This document shows positions 51,358 through 61,127 of a stretch of 64,000 nucleotides of DNA, in pieces. Made by a program: the position numbers and the translations under genes. The notes under the pieces were generated by a model. It was given only the letters and a program-made list of their open reading frames with translations, was not told the DNA's origin and did not search any database. This DNA comes from Micropruina sp. GTDB lineage: Bacteria; Actinomycetota; Actinomycetes; Propionibacteriales; Propionibacteriaceae. The stretch is from the NCBI GenBank assembly GCA_016711205.1, contig JADJTM010000002.1, positions 186,001 to 250,000 of the forward strand, in the 5' to 3' direction. Position 1 is the first letter of the stretch. Every line of letters starts with the position of its first letter.

Positions 51358-51974
51358 TCCGGGTGCTGGTCGCCGACGACCAGGAGCTGATCCGCTCGGC
51401 GCTGGCCACGACTCTCGGCCTGGAGCCGGACATCGAGGTGGTCGCGACCGCGGGCACCTGCGCGGAGACCGTCGAGTTGGCCCGGGCCAGCCAACCCGCT
51501 GTGGTGCTGCTCGATGTGCAGATGCCCACCGCGGGTCTGCCCGGCGACGACGGCATCGACGCGATCGCTCCGCTGCTCGCGGCGGCACCGCAGTCCCGGG
51601 TGCTGATCGTCACCACCTTCGGACGCCCCGGCTACCTGCGCCGCGCGCTCGAGGCGGGGGCGATCGGCTTCATGGTCAAGGACGCGCCCGTCGAGCGCCT
51701 GCTGGACGGTATTCGCCGAGCCGCGCAGGGGCTTCGGCATGTCGACCCCGAACTGGCCGCCGCCAGCCTCAGCCTGGGAGCGTCCCCGCTCACCGAGCGC
51801 GAGGCACACGTGCTGGCAGCGAGCGTCGGCGGCGCGTCCACCGCCGAAATCGCGCACCAGGTCTTCCTCTCCGAGGGCACCGTGCGCAACTACCTGAGTG
51901 CCGCGATCGGCAAGCTCGGCGCCCGCAACCGGGCCGAAGCCATTCGGACCGCCGTCGACAACGGCTGGATCTGA
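51354..51974 (+). CDS. NarL/DesR-family response regulator
   Basis: 206 residues. Receiver domain with acidic pocket DD (VLVADDQ) and phospho-Asp in VVLLDVQMPT (about residue 54). Ser/Thr and Lys of the receiver are in TTFGRPGYL and VKDA. The C-terminal LuxR-type helix-turn-helix is LTEREAHVLAASVGGASTAEIAHQVFLSEGTVRNYLSAAIGKL (about 143-185). It overlaps the kinase gene by 4 bases, and should activate the exporter/kinase operon. Confidence 0.93.
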   Translation: MIRVLVADDQELIRSALATTLGLEPDIEVVATAGTCAETVELARASQPAVVLLDVQMPTAGLPGDDGIDAIAPLLAAAPQSRVLIVTTFGRPGYLRRALEAGAIGFMVKDAPVERLLDGIRRAAQGLRHVDPELAAASLSLGASPLTEREAHVLAASVGGASTAEIAHQVFLSEGTVRNYLSAAIGKLGARNRAEAIRTAVDNGWI

Positions 51975-52010
51975 GCCGGACGCCAGACCCGTAGGTCGGG
52001 GGGATGTTAT

Positions 52011-52072
52011 TCAACCAGGTGGTTGACGATGCCGTTGCGAGCGGCTAGAGTCTTTTTCAACCAACCGGTTGA
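52011..52072 (+). promoter_or_regulatory. ArsR-gene promoter with two palindromes
   Basis: -35 TTGACG (52023-52028) and -10 TAGAGT (52046-52051) are exactly 17 bases apart. Operator 1, TCAACCAGGTGGTTGA (52011-52026), overlaps the -35; operator 2, TCAACCAACCGGTTGA (52057-52072), lies just after the start site and over the ribosome site region. Shared half-sites TCAACC/GGTTGA suggest binding of the ArsR product of the next gene. Confidence 0.75.
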
Positions 52073-52087
52073 GGAGCATCCTTTTCC

Positions 52088-52465
52088 ATGACGGACCAGC
52101 TCGACAAGGCCTTCGCGGCACTGTCGGACGCCACTCGCCGCGACCTGATCGCTCGACTGGCGATCGGCGATGCGACGGTCGGCGAGCTGGCCGCCCCCTA
52201 CGACATGACCGTGCAGGCCATCTCGAAGCACCTGAAGGTGCTGACCGACGCAGGCCTGGTCACCAAGCGAGCCGAGGCGCAACGGCGCCTCGTGCATCTC
52301 GAGGCGGACGCCCTGCGCGCGCTCACTCAGTGGGTGGAGCACTACGCCCAGCTGGCCGAGCGACGCTACAGCCGTCTCGAACGGGTGCTCGCCGGCATGA
52401 CCGACCAGTTGACCGACCAACCGACGGACGGCCCAGCCTCCGCCACCCGAAAGGACGCACCATGA
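52088..52465 (+). CDS. ArsR-family regulator, SRPBCC-partner type
   Basis: 125 residues. Winged helix with FAALSDATRRDLIARLAIGDATVGELAAPYDMTVQAISKHLKVLTDAGLV. No metal-binding CxC in the recognition helix, so it is not a classic arsenic sensor. Such ArsR proteins commonly pair with an AHSA1/SRPBCC protein, whose gene here overlaps its stop (ATGA). Two palindromes flank its promoter, suggesting autorepression lifted by a small-molecule ligand. Confidence 0.9.
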   Translation: MTDQLDKAFAALSDATRRDLIARLAIGDATVGELAAPYDMTVQAISKHLKVLTDAGLVTKRAEAQRRLVHLEADALRALTQWVEHYAQLAERRYSRLERVLAGMTDQLTDQPTDGPASATRKDAP

Positions 52466-52962
52466 CTCAGCAGCAGACCACGGAGCATGTGACCACCGCC
52501 ACGATCGCCGCCGACCCGGTGGTGCCGGCCATCAACATCACCCGCGACTTCAAGGCCACGCCCGCCCAGGTGATCCGCGCCCACGTCGACCCCGAACTGG
52601 CCATGGCCTGGATGGGGCCGGACCACCGCACCATCACCATCGACTACTGGGACGCCCGCACCGGCGGCAGCTGGCGCTACCTCGACAGCACCGATGCCGA
52701 CGTGCAGGCCTTTCGCGGCTGCTTCCACGAGATCGGCGAGCACCGGATCGTCCAGACCTTCACCTGGGAGGGCATGCCCGAGGGCGTGGCGCTAGAAACC
52801 ATGACCGTCACCGACCTCGGCGACGGCTGGTGCCGGTTGCTGGCGTCCTCGCTCACCGACAGCTTCGAGGGCCGGGACGCCTGGCTGCAGTCCGGCATGG
52901 AGGTGGGCGTGAACGACGGCTACGCCAAGTTGGACGCGCTGCTGGCCGCCGGCGCCGCCTGA
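52462..52962 (+). CDS. SRPBCC (AHSA1-like) domain protein
   Basis: 166 residues. Typical Aha1/SRPBCC pattern: an N-terminal strand NITRDFKATPAQVIRAHVDPELAMAWMGPD, a central TGGSWRYLDST, and FTWEGMPEGVALETMTVTDLG in the C-terminal half. The fold is a hydrophobic ligand pocket. Coupled to the ArsR gene by a 4-base overlap, so it probably acts on or binds the ligand that the regulator senses. Ligand unknown. Confidence 0.88.
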   Translation: MTQQQTTEHVTTATIAADPVVPAINITRDFKATPAQVIRAHVDPELAMAWMGPDHRTITIDYWDARTGGSWRYLDSTDADVQAFRGCFHEIGEHRIVQTFTWEGMPEGVALETMTVTDLGDGWCRLLASSLTDSFEGRDAWLQSGMEVGVNDGYAKLDALLAAGAA

Positions 52963-52988
52963 CCCGCTGGCCTGCTGACCGCCTGGTC

Positions 52989-53030
52989 GAGCGTGTCGAG
53001 ACCCTCCACCCGGCGGATCTCGACACGCTC
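52989..53030. terminator. Bidirectional hairpin between convergent genes
   Basis: GAGCGTGTCGAGA (52989-53001) and TCTCGACACGCTC (53018-53030) pair perfectly over 13 bases. The right arm overlaps the stop codon of the TetR gene that runs leftward, so it may terminate both transcripts. The arm is a variant of a GGTCGAGCNTGTCGAGACC unit also seen inside coding sequence near 11870. Confidence 0.55.
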
Positions 53031-53631
53031 ACTCCACGGCGATGACAGCGCTCACCGAGTCGCGCACCACTTCGTCCGCCCGCTCGGCACCGATCTGCCC
53101 GAGCAGCAGGTGCACGGTCAGGCCGTCCACCAGGGCCTGCAGCTGCGCGGCTGCTGTCCTCGGTCCGCCCACGACCCGGTGGCCGGTCGACTCGGCCCAC
53201 TGCAGCAACTCGACCAGCAGCCGGTTGAGGTCGCGGTAGACGATGCCCTGGGCGTCGGCCAGCGACTTGTCGCTGGCCGCCTGCCCCACGAACGCCAGCC
53301 ACACCTTGGAGGCGAGCACCATCACCTCGTCGGTGGGCAGCAGTGCTTCGAGCACGGCGATCAGAGCCTCGCGCGGCTGCGCGGACGGCGGCTGCGCGGA
53401 CGGCGGCACCGCCCGCAGCCGCTGTTCGATCACCTCACCGACCCGCCCGGCGGCGGCGTCCAGAATCGCCTCGCGGTTGGGCAGGTAGTGCCGCACGGCA
53501 CCACTGGACCACCCGCTGCGCTCGGCGACCCGGCGGATCGTGATGCCGGGTAGTCCATCGCTCACGATCAGTTGCCAGACGACGGCGACGAGTTCGTCCC
53601 TGCGCTGTTGATGGTCGACCACCCGGGGCAT
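53029..53631 (-). CDS. TetR-family regulator of the SMR pair
   Basis: 200 residues from ATG 53631. N-terminal HTH with RDELVAVVWQLIVSDGLPGITIRRVAERSGWSSGAVRHYLPNREAIL (about 9-54) is typical of TetR. The C-terminal helical domain binds an unknown ligand. It is divergent from two small multidrug resistance transporter genes with a palindromic pair between them, so it most likely represses those and itself. A quaternary ammonium or guanidinium-type ligand is a guess from the transporter family. Confidence 0.85.
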   Translation of the reverse strand: MPRVVDHQQRRDELVAVVWQLIVSDGLPGITIRRVAERSGWSSGAVRHYLPNREAILDAAAGRVGEVIEQRLRAVPPSAQPPSAQPREALIAVLEALLPTDEVMVLASKVWLAFVGQAASDKSLADAQGIVYRDLNRLLVELLQWAESTGHRVVGGPRTAAAQLQALVDGLTVHLLLGQIGAERADEVVRDSVSAVIAVE

Positions 53632-53641
53632 ACGGAAGTTG

Positions 53642-53684
53642 TAGCACACTCGTGCGATCTTGCCTACTTAGCACACTCGTGCTA
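53642..53684. promoter_or_regulatory. Two TetR operators between the regulator and SMR genes
   Basis: The top strand carries TAGCACACTCGTGC at 53642-53655 and the perfect-arm palindrome TAGCACACTCGTGCTA at 53669-53684, 27 bases apart. The shared 14 bases are identical. The spacing and position between divergent genes fit TetR control of both. Confidence 0.7.
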
Positions 53685-53722
53685 AAAAGGAGATAGGGCA
53701 TCGCCGATCGAGGAGCACACCG

Positions 53723-54034
53723 ATGGATCCATGGCTGACCCTGGTTGCCGCCGGGGCTTTCGAGGTGGGTTTCACCACCTGTCTCAAGCTCGAAGAACGC
53801 AGCAAGTGGTTCATCGTGCCGTTTCTGATCTGCGCGGGCATCAGCTTCACGCTGCTGTCGCAGGCGATGGAGACGATTCCGCTGGGCACCGCCTATGCCG
53901 TCTGGACGGGCATCGGCGCCGTGGGCACCGTGCTGGTCGGGGCCGTCGCGTTCGGCGAACGGCTGCGACCACCGGCGCTGGCGCTGCTGGGTGTCGTGGT
54001 GGCGATGATCATCGGGTTGAAGGTGGTGTCATGA
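53723..54034 (+). CDS. Small multidrug resistance (SMR) transporter, first subunit
   Basis: 103 residues, four membrane helices. The essential Glu is E14 in GAFEVGFTTCLKLEE. PLGTAYAVWTGIGAVGTVLVGAVAFGE is the conserved GXXXT/W segment that forms helix 3 of the SMR fold. It overlaps the second SMR gene by 4 bases. Pairs of this kind (EbrAB, YkkCD) often work as heterodimers. ATG 53723 is separated from the TetR operator by 38 bases. The substrate is a guess: organic cations or guanidinium. Confidence 0.9.
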   Translation: MDPWLTLVAAGAFEVGFTTCLKLEERSKWFIVPFLICAGISFTLLSQAMETIPLGTAYAVWTGIGAVGTVLVGAVAFGERLRPPALALLGVVVAMIIGLKVVS

Positions 54035-54375
54035 ACGGCTGGCTATGGCTGCTGGTGGCCGGGGTGTTCGAGATCGGCATGACCACCGCGCTGAAGCTGG
54101 AGCAGCAGAACACGCAGTTCCTGTGGCTGTTTCTGGCCTGCGGGATCGCAGGTTTCGAGTGCCTGGCGAAGGCGATCCGCACGATTCCGCTCGGCCTCGC
54201 CTATGCGATCTGGACGGGCATCGGCGCGGTCGGCACCGTGATCGTCGGCGCCGTGGCCTTCGGCGACCCGCTCGGCCCGGTGCGGGTGCTGCTGCTGTTC
54301 GGCCTGGTCTCGGCCATGATCGGGCTCAAGCTGGTCGGCGGGCGCTCGGCCGAGCCGGCCACGTCCAACGGGTGA
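54031..54375 (+). CDS. SMR transporter, second subunit
   Basis: 114 residues, four membrane helices. E14 is in GVFEIGMTTALKLEQQ; PLGLAYAIWTGIGAVGTVIVGAVAFGD is the helix-3 signature. The C-terminus is longer (about 11 residues) than in the first subunit. It is co-translated with the first subunit (ATGA overlap). The pair would be inserted in opposite orientation in the membrane. The gene ends directly against the convergent ArsC-like gene. Confidence 0.9.
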   Translation: MNGWLWLLVAGVFEIGMTTALKLEQQNTQFLWLFLACGIAGFECLAKAIRTIPLGLAYAIWTGIGAVGTVIVGAVAFGDPLGPVRVLLLFGLVSAMIGLKLVGGRSAEPATSNG

Positions 54376-54780
54376 TCAGGCGGCGGCCGGCGCGCTGAGT
54401 TCGGCCAGCAACTCGATCACCCGACGCTTGATCGCCGCACGGATCGGGCGGACGGTGTCGAGCCGGCTGCCCGCCGGATCGGGAAAGTCCCAGTCGGTGT
54501 AGTGCGAGCCGGGGGCGAGCGCCGCGACGTCGACCCCGAGGGTGATCACCACATCGGCGCTCTGCAGCGCCTCGACGGTGAGCAGTTTGGGTTCTTCGTC
54601 GCGCAGGTCGACGCCGTCTTCGAGCATCGCCGCGACGACAGCAGGGTTGAGGGCGTCCGCGGGTGCGGTGCCCGCCGATTCGACGGCGACGGTGCCGCCG
54701 CTGAGCTGGGCCAGGTACCCCGCCGCCATCTGCGACCGGCCGGCATTGTGGGTGCACACGAAAAGCACTGAACGCGTCAT
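54376..54780 (-). CDS. ArsC-like low-molecular-weight phosphatase / arsenate reductase
   Basis: 134 residues. Catalytic loop C9-x5-R15 in VCTHNAGRSQMA is that of low-molecular-weight phosphatases and thioredoxin-coupled ArsC. A second conserved acid is in HYTDWDFPDP (D101, near the C-terminus). Start ATG 54780 is set by GAAGGAGG. ArsC of this type reduces arsenate; without ars neighbours (efflux pump, ArsR of metal type), a plain arsenate reductase role is likely but not proven. A mycoredoxin- or thioredoxin-linked version is typical of actinobacteria. Confidence 0.85.
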   Translation of the reverse strand: MTRSVLFVCTHNAGRSQMAAGYLAQLSGGTVAVESAGTAPADALNPAVVAAMLEDGVDLRDEEPKLLTVEALQSADVVITLGVDVAALAPGSHYTDWDFPDPAGSRLDTVRPIRAAIKRRVIELLAELSAPAAA

Positions 54781-54881
54781 GCGAACCTCCTTCAGGGGCG
54801 AAAGCCGCACTCTCGCATGCGCGGGTGACATTCTCGTGAACACCGGAAGACCGGTGGATGCCGATCCGCTGGCACCGTGGA

Positions 54882-55802
54882 TCAGGCCGCCACCCCCCAC
54901 ATCGCCGCCACGTGCCGGGCGTCCGTGCCGCAGCAACCACCGATCACCCGCACCGAGGGCAGCAGGTCGCGTAGCCGGTGCAGGTCGTCCGCCCAACCCG
55001 CCGGGTCGCCGTCGTCCAGTTCGTCGCTCTGGTCGAGTTCGGCATGGCTGAGCTCGGACGCGTTGGCGCGCACGACCGCGACCCGGCTCAGTTCGGACGC
55101 CCCGGCGACCAGTCCCGCGCTGATGTGCGACGGGTGGGCGCAGTTGACGCCGAAGTGGGCAGGCGGGCTGACGGCATCCACGGCCGCGATCGCCCGGTGC
55201 AACGGGGTGCCGTCGGGCAGTCGTCCATCGGTCTCGACCGTGAAGGCGATGCCGACCGGTATGCCGACGGTGCGCGCGGCCAGCGCCACGCCGGTCGCCT
55301 CACCGACACCGGCCATCGTGTACGCGTTGATCAGATCGGCCCCACCCCGCGCCAGTGCCCGCACCTGGGGCAGATGGTAGGCGGCCGCTTCGTCCGGCTC
55401 GACGTCGGACGCGCGGTAGCCGTCGCCGCGCGGACCGATCGTGCCGACCAGCAGAATCGGCGCCACCCGTGCGCGCCAGTCCTGGGCGATGGAGGCTAAG
55501 AAGTGCACAGCGTCAACATTGATGCGGTCGAGCGCGGCCTGGTCGTAGCCGACCCGCGGACCCCAGTCGGTGCTGGCTCGCCACGTCGGGCTTTCCAGCA
55601 ACAGCCCGGCCCCGGTGGCCGCCGCGATGGCTGCGTAGCCGTCGTAGTAGGTGCGCAGTAGGGCGCGTCCGCCTGAATCGTCCAGCAGCGGAAAGGCGGC
55701 GAACTCGGGCAGGTCGACACCGTGATGAAAGATCAGGTCGGTTTCCATTCCGCCGTCGGTGACGTAGCCGGCTGCGTGCGGCAGCAGGGTGCTGGTACTC
55801 AT
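54882..55802 (-). CDS. Homocysteine S-methyltransferase
   Basis: 306 residues. The zinc-binding cysteines C221 (HFGVNCAHP) and C290/C291 (GGCCGTD) are the signature of betaine/S-methylmethionine-homocysteine methyltransferases of the MmuM type. The N-terminal DGGMETDLIFHHGVDLPEFAAFP is also typical. It makes methionine from homocysteine with S-methylmethionine or SAM as donor. It is divergent from a TetR gene, with two palindromes in between, so it is probably induced by an unknown sulfur compound. Confidence 0.9.
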   Translation of the reverse strand: MSTSTLLPHAAGYVTDGGMETDLIFHHGVDLPEFAAFPLLDDSGGRALLRTYYDGYAAIAAATGAGLLLESPTWRASTDWGPRVGYDQAALDRINVDAVHFLASIAQDWRARVAPILLVGTIGPRGDGYRASDVEPDEAAAYHLPQVRALARGGADLINAYTMAGVGEATGVALAARTVGIPVGIAFTVETDGRLPDGTPLHRAIAAVDAVSPPAHFGVNCAHPSHISAGLVAGASELSRVAVVRANASELSHAELDQSDELDDGDPAGWADDLHRLRDLLPSVRVIGGCCGTDARHVAAMWGVAA

Positions 55803-55818
55803 TGGACGCTCCTTCGTA

Positions 55819-55858
55819 CTAGACCGATTGGTCTAGTTGTAACAGACCGACTGGTCTG
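55819..55858. promoter_or_regulatory. Two TetR operators between hmt and TetR
   Basis: CTAGACCGATTGGTCTAG (55819-55836) and CAGACCGACTGGTCTG (55843-55858) are palindromes with shared half-sites AGACCG/TGGTCT. They are 23 bases centre to centre in the 69-base divergent gap. Two helical turns apart on the same face, they look like a cooperative TetR pair. Confidence 0.75.
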
Positions 55859-55871
55859 ATACAAGGGATTC

Positions 55872-56474
55872 GTGCCACGAAATGGAGCCCCGACCCGCGA
55901 ACGCATTCTCGACGCCGCCGAGCGGCTGGTGATCGACAACGGCTACGCCGCCACGTCGCTCGACCGGGTGATCGCGGAATCCCACTCCAGCAAGGGATCG
56001 TTCTTTCACCACTTCGCGAGCAAGGACGAACTGGCTCGTGCCCTGGTCGAGCGGTACGCGGCGGCCGACATCGCGCACCTGGAGACCGCGCTGGCCGAGG
56101 CGAACGCGGCGAGCGACGATGCCGCTGAGCGCGTGCTTCGCTTCGTCCGCAGCTTCGAAGACACCGCGGACGAGCTGATGTCGGCCCAGAGCAGCTGCCT
56201 GTACGTGTCGGTGCTGACCGAGCGCGAACTGGTCGAGCGCGGCACCTCGGGCCAGGTCACCAACGCGATCGTGGCCTGGCGCGAAGGCTTGACGGGGCTG
56301 CTGCAGGCGGCCCTGCCCGACCCCCCCGGCCTCGACCTGCACGACGTGGCCGACCACCTGTTCGTCACCTTCGAGGGTGCGTTCATTCTGTGCCGGGCCA
56401 CCGGTGACCCGAGTCACATGCGGCGCCAGCTACGCGCCGTCCGGCAGCTGTATCAGGCGCTGCTCAGCCGCTGA
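55872..56474 (+). CDS. TetR/AcrR-family regulator (QacR-like)
   Basis: 200 residues from GTG 55872. The HTH segment ERILDAAERLVIDNGYAATSLDRVIAESHSSKGSFFHHFASKDELA is a canonical TetR N-terminus. The C-terminal domain has TetR_C features. It is divergent from the homocysteine methyltransferase gene and the paired palindromes upstream suggest it represses both. Ligand unknown. Confidence 0.88.
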   Translation: MPRNGAPTRERILDAAERLVIDNGYAATSLDRVIAESHSSKGSFFHHFASKDELARALVERYAAADIAHLETALAEANAASDDAAERVLRFVRSFEDTADELMSAQSSCLYVSVLTERELVERGTSGQVTNAIVAWREGLTGLLQAALPDPPGLDLHDVADHLFVTFEGAFILCRATGDPSHMRRQLRAVRQLYQALLSR

Positions 56475-56498
56475 GTCGACGTCGTCGGGTGCGGTGCG

Positions 56499-57527
56499 TC
56501 AGCGCCGGTAGCCGTCCATGCGTCCGCCGCTGAGAGCCTCGGCCAGCTTGGCGATGCCCGCGTTGTCGGGCTTCACGTAGCTGGCACCGGCCTTCGAGGT
56601 GCCGAAACCCGCCACCGGCACCTGCAGCTGGTCGATGTCTTCGCCGGAGGTGATCTGCAGATCCTTGACCAGCGCAAGGATGCGCTGGTTGGTCAGCGTG
56701 TCATCCACGGTGACCGACTTCGAGAGCCGGTTGATCACCGCCAGCAGCTTGCCCGGATCGCTCAGCGTGCCCTTGCTGGCAAGCTTGTCGACCATCGCCT
56801 TGATCACCAGGCGCTGCCGCTCGGCCCGGTCGAAGTCGCCCCTGGGCAGCGCGTACCGCTCGCGCACGAAAGCCAGCGCGGACGCCCCCGTCAACTTCAG
56901 GTCGCCCCGCGGAAACGTGAAGCCCAGGTTGGCCGACGGATTCTCGTTGAACACCGTGACGCCGCCCAGGTCGTCGATCAGGTTGAAGAAGCCCTCGAAG
57001 TCGGTGAGCGCCACGTTGTCGATGCGCACATCGAGCAGCTTCTCGACCGTGTCGACCGCGAGCGGTGCGCCGCCGAAGGCATAGGCGGCGTTGATCTTGT
57101 TGGTGCCGTGCCCAGGAATCGGCACCCACAGGTCGCGCGGCAGCGAGATCAGGTAGAGCTTGGCGCGGTTCGCGTCGGCGTGCACCAGCATCATCACGTC
57201 GGAGCGGCCCCGTTCCTCGCCGCGCGAGTCCGAGCCGAGCAGCAGAAAGTTGAGCGGCTTGTTCACCAGCTCGGCCGGGTCGACGCTGGGGCGTCCGGAC
57301 GGCAGCAGGCCGGGTTCGCGCTTGACCGCGCTGAGTTGCCCGACGCCCCAACCGACCAGCGATCCCGCCGCGACGATCAACGCGACCAGCACGCAGCCCA
57401 GCACGATCAGCCACCGCCGCATTGCGCGCTTGCCCTTGGCGGGTTGGTCGTTGCTCGGTTGGTCGTCGCCGTCGTGCAGCAGCCCGCTCAGGCTGTCGCC
57501 CGCGGCTGCGTCATCGCGTGTCACCAT
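56499..57527 (-). CDS. LytR-CpsA-Psr (LCP) family protein
   Basis: 342 residues. A cytoplasmic N-terminal part (1-36) precedes one membrane helix (about 37-60, WLIVLGCVLVALIVAAGSLV), followed by the extracytoplasmic LCP domain. LLLGSDSRGEERGRSDVMMLVH, then YLISLPRDLWVPIPGHGTNKINAAYAFGG and ALTDFEGFFNLIDDLGGVTV are family signatures with conserved Asp and Arg for diphosphate binding. LCP enzymes attach cell-wall polymers such as teichoic acids or arabinogalactan to peptidoglycan. A GGGGGGAA stretch lies before the ATG. Confidence 0.92.
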   Translation of the reverse strand: MVTRDDAAAGDSLSGLLHDGDDQPSNDQPAKGKRAMRRWLIVLGCVLVALIVAAGSLVGWGVGQLSAVKREPGLLPSGRPSVDPAELVNKPLNFLLLGSDSRGEERGRSDVMMLVHADANRAKLYLISLPRDLWVPIPGHGTNKINAAYAFGGAPLAVDTVEKLLDVRIDNVALTDFEGFFNLIDDLGGVTVFNENPSANLGFTFPRGDLKLTGASALAFVRERYALPRGDFDRAERQRLVIKAMVDKLASKGTLSDPGKLLAVINRLSKSVTVDDTLTNQRILALVKDLQITSGEDIDQLQVPVAGFGTSKAGASYVKPDNAGIAKLAEALSGGRMDGYRR

Positions 57528-57613
57528 TCAGATTCCCCCCGGATCCGGCCTCCAGCCTACCCGGCCCCTTCCAGGGCGGCCCTACGTCTGGGAGGCGCTG
57601 GCAAAAGCACGAG

Positions 57614-57647
57614 GGCGCCGGACGCGGGATCACCCACGTCCGGCGCC
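57614..57647 (-). terminator. Terminator of the subtilase gene
   Basis: GGCGCCGGACG (57614-57624) and CGTCCGGCGCC (57637-57647) are a perfect 11-bp stem with a 12-base loop, 15 bases after the leftward subtilase stop. On that strand it is followed by CTCGTGCTTTTG, a short T-rich tail. Confidence 0.7.
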
Positions 57648-57662
57648 ATCGAGTCGGTACTA

Positions 57663-61013
<3,351 letters not shown>

Positions 61014-61127
61014 GTTGGTCGACTCCTGGCCGGGGCCCACGGGAGGGACACGCACGGTCCCGGGCTGTGGTCAATCAACCACACCCATCCCCGTGAAACA
61101 AGAGTCGGCCGAATCCTCCGGCGGCAC

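Noticed and set aside
54376..54780. Full arsenic-resistance operon
   Set aside because: Only an ArsC-like gene is present; the ArsR at 52088 lacks metal-binding cysteines and no arsenite pump is near.
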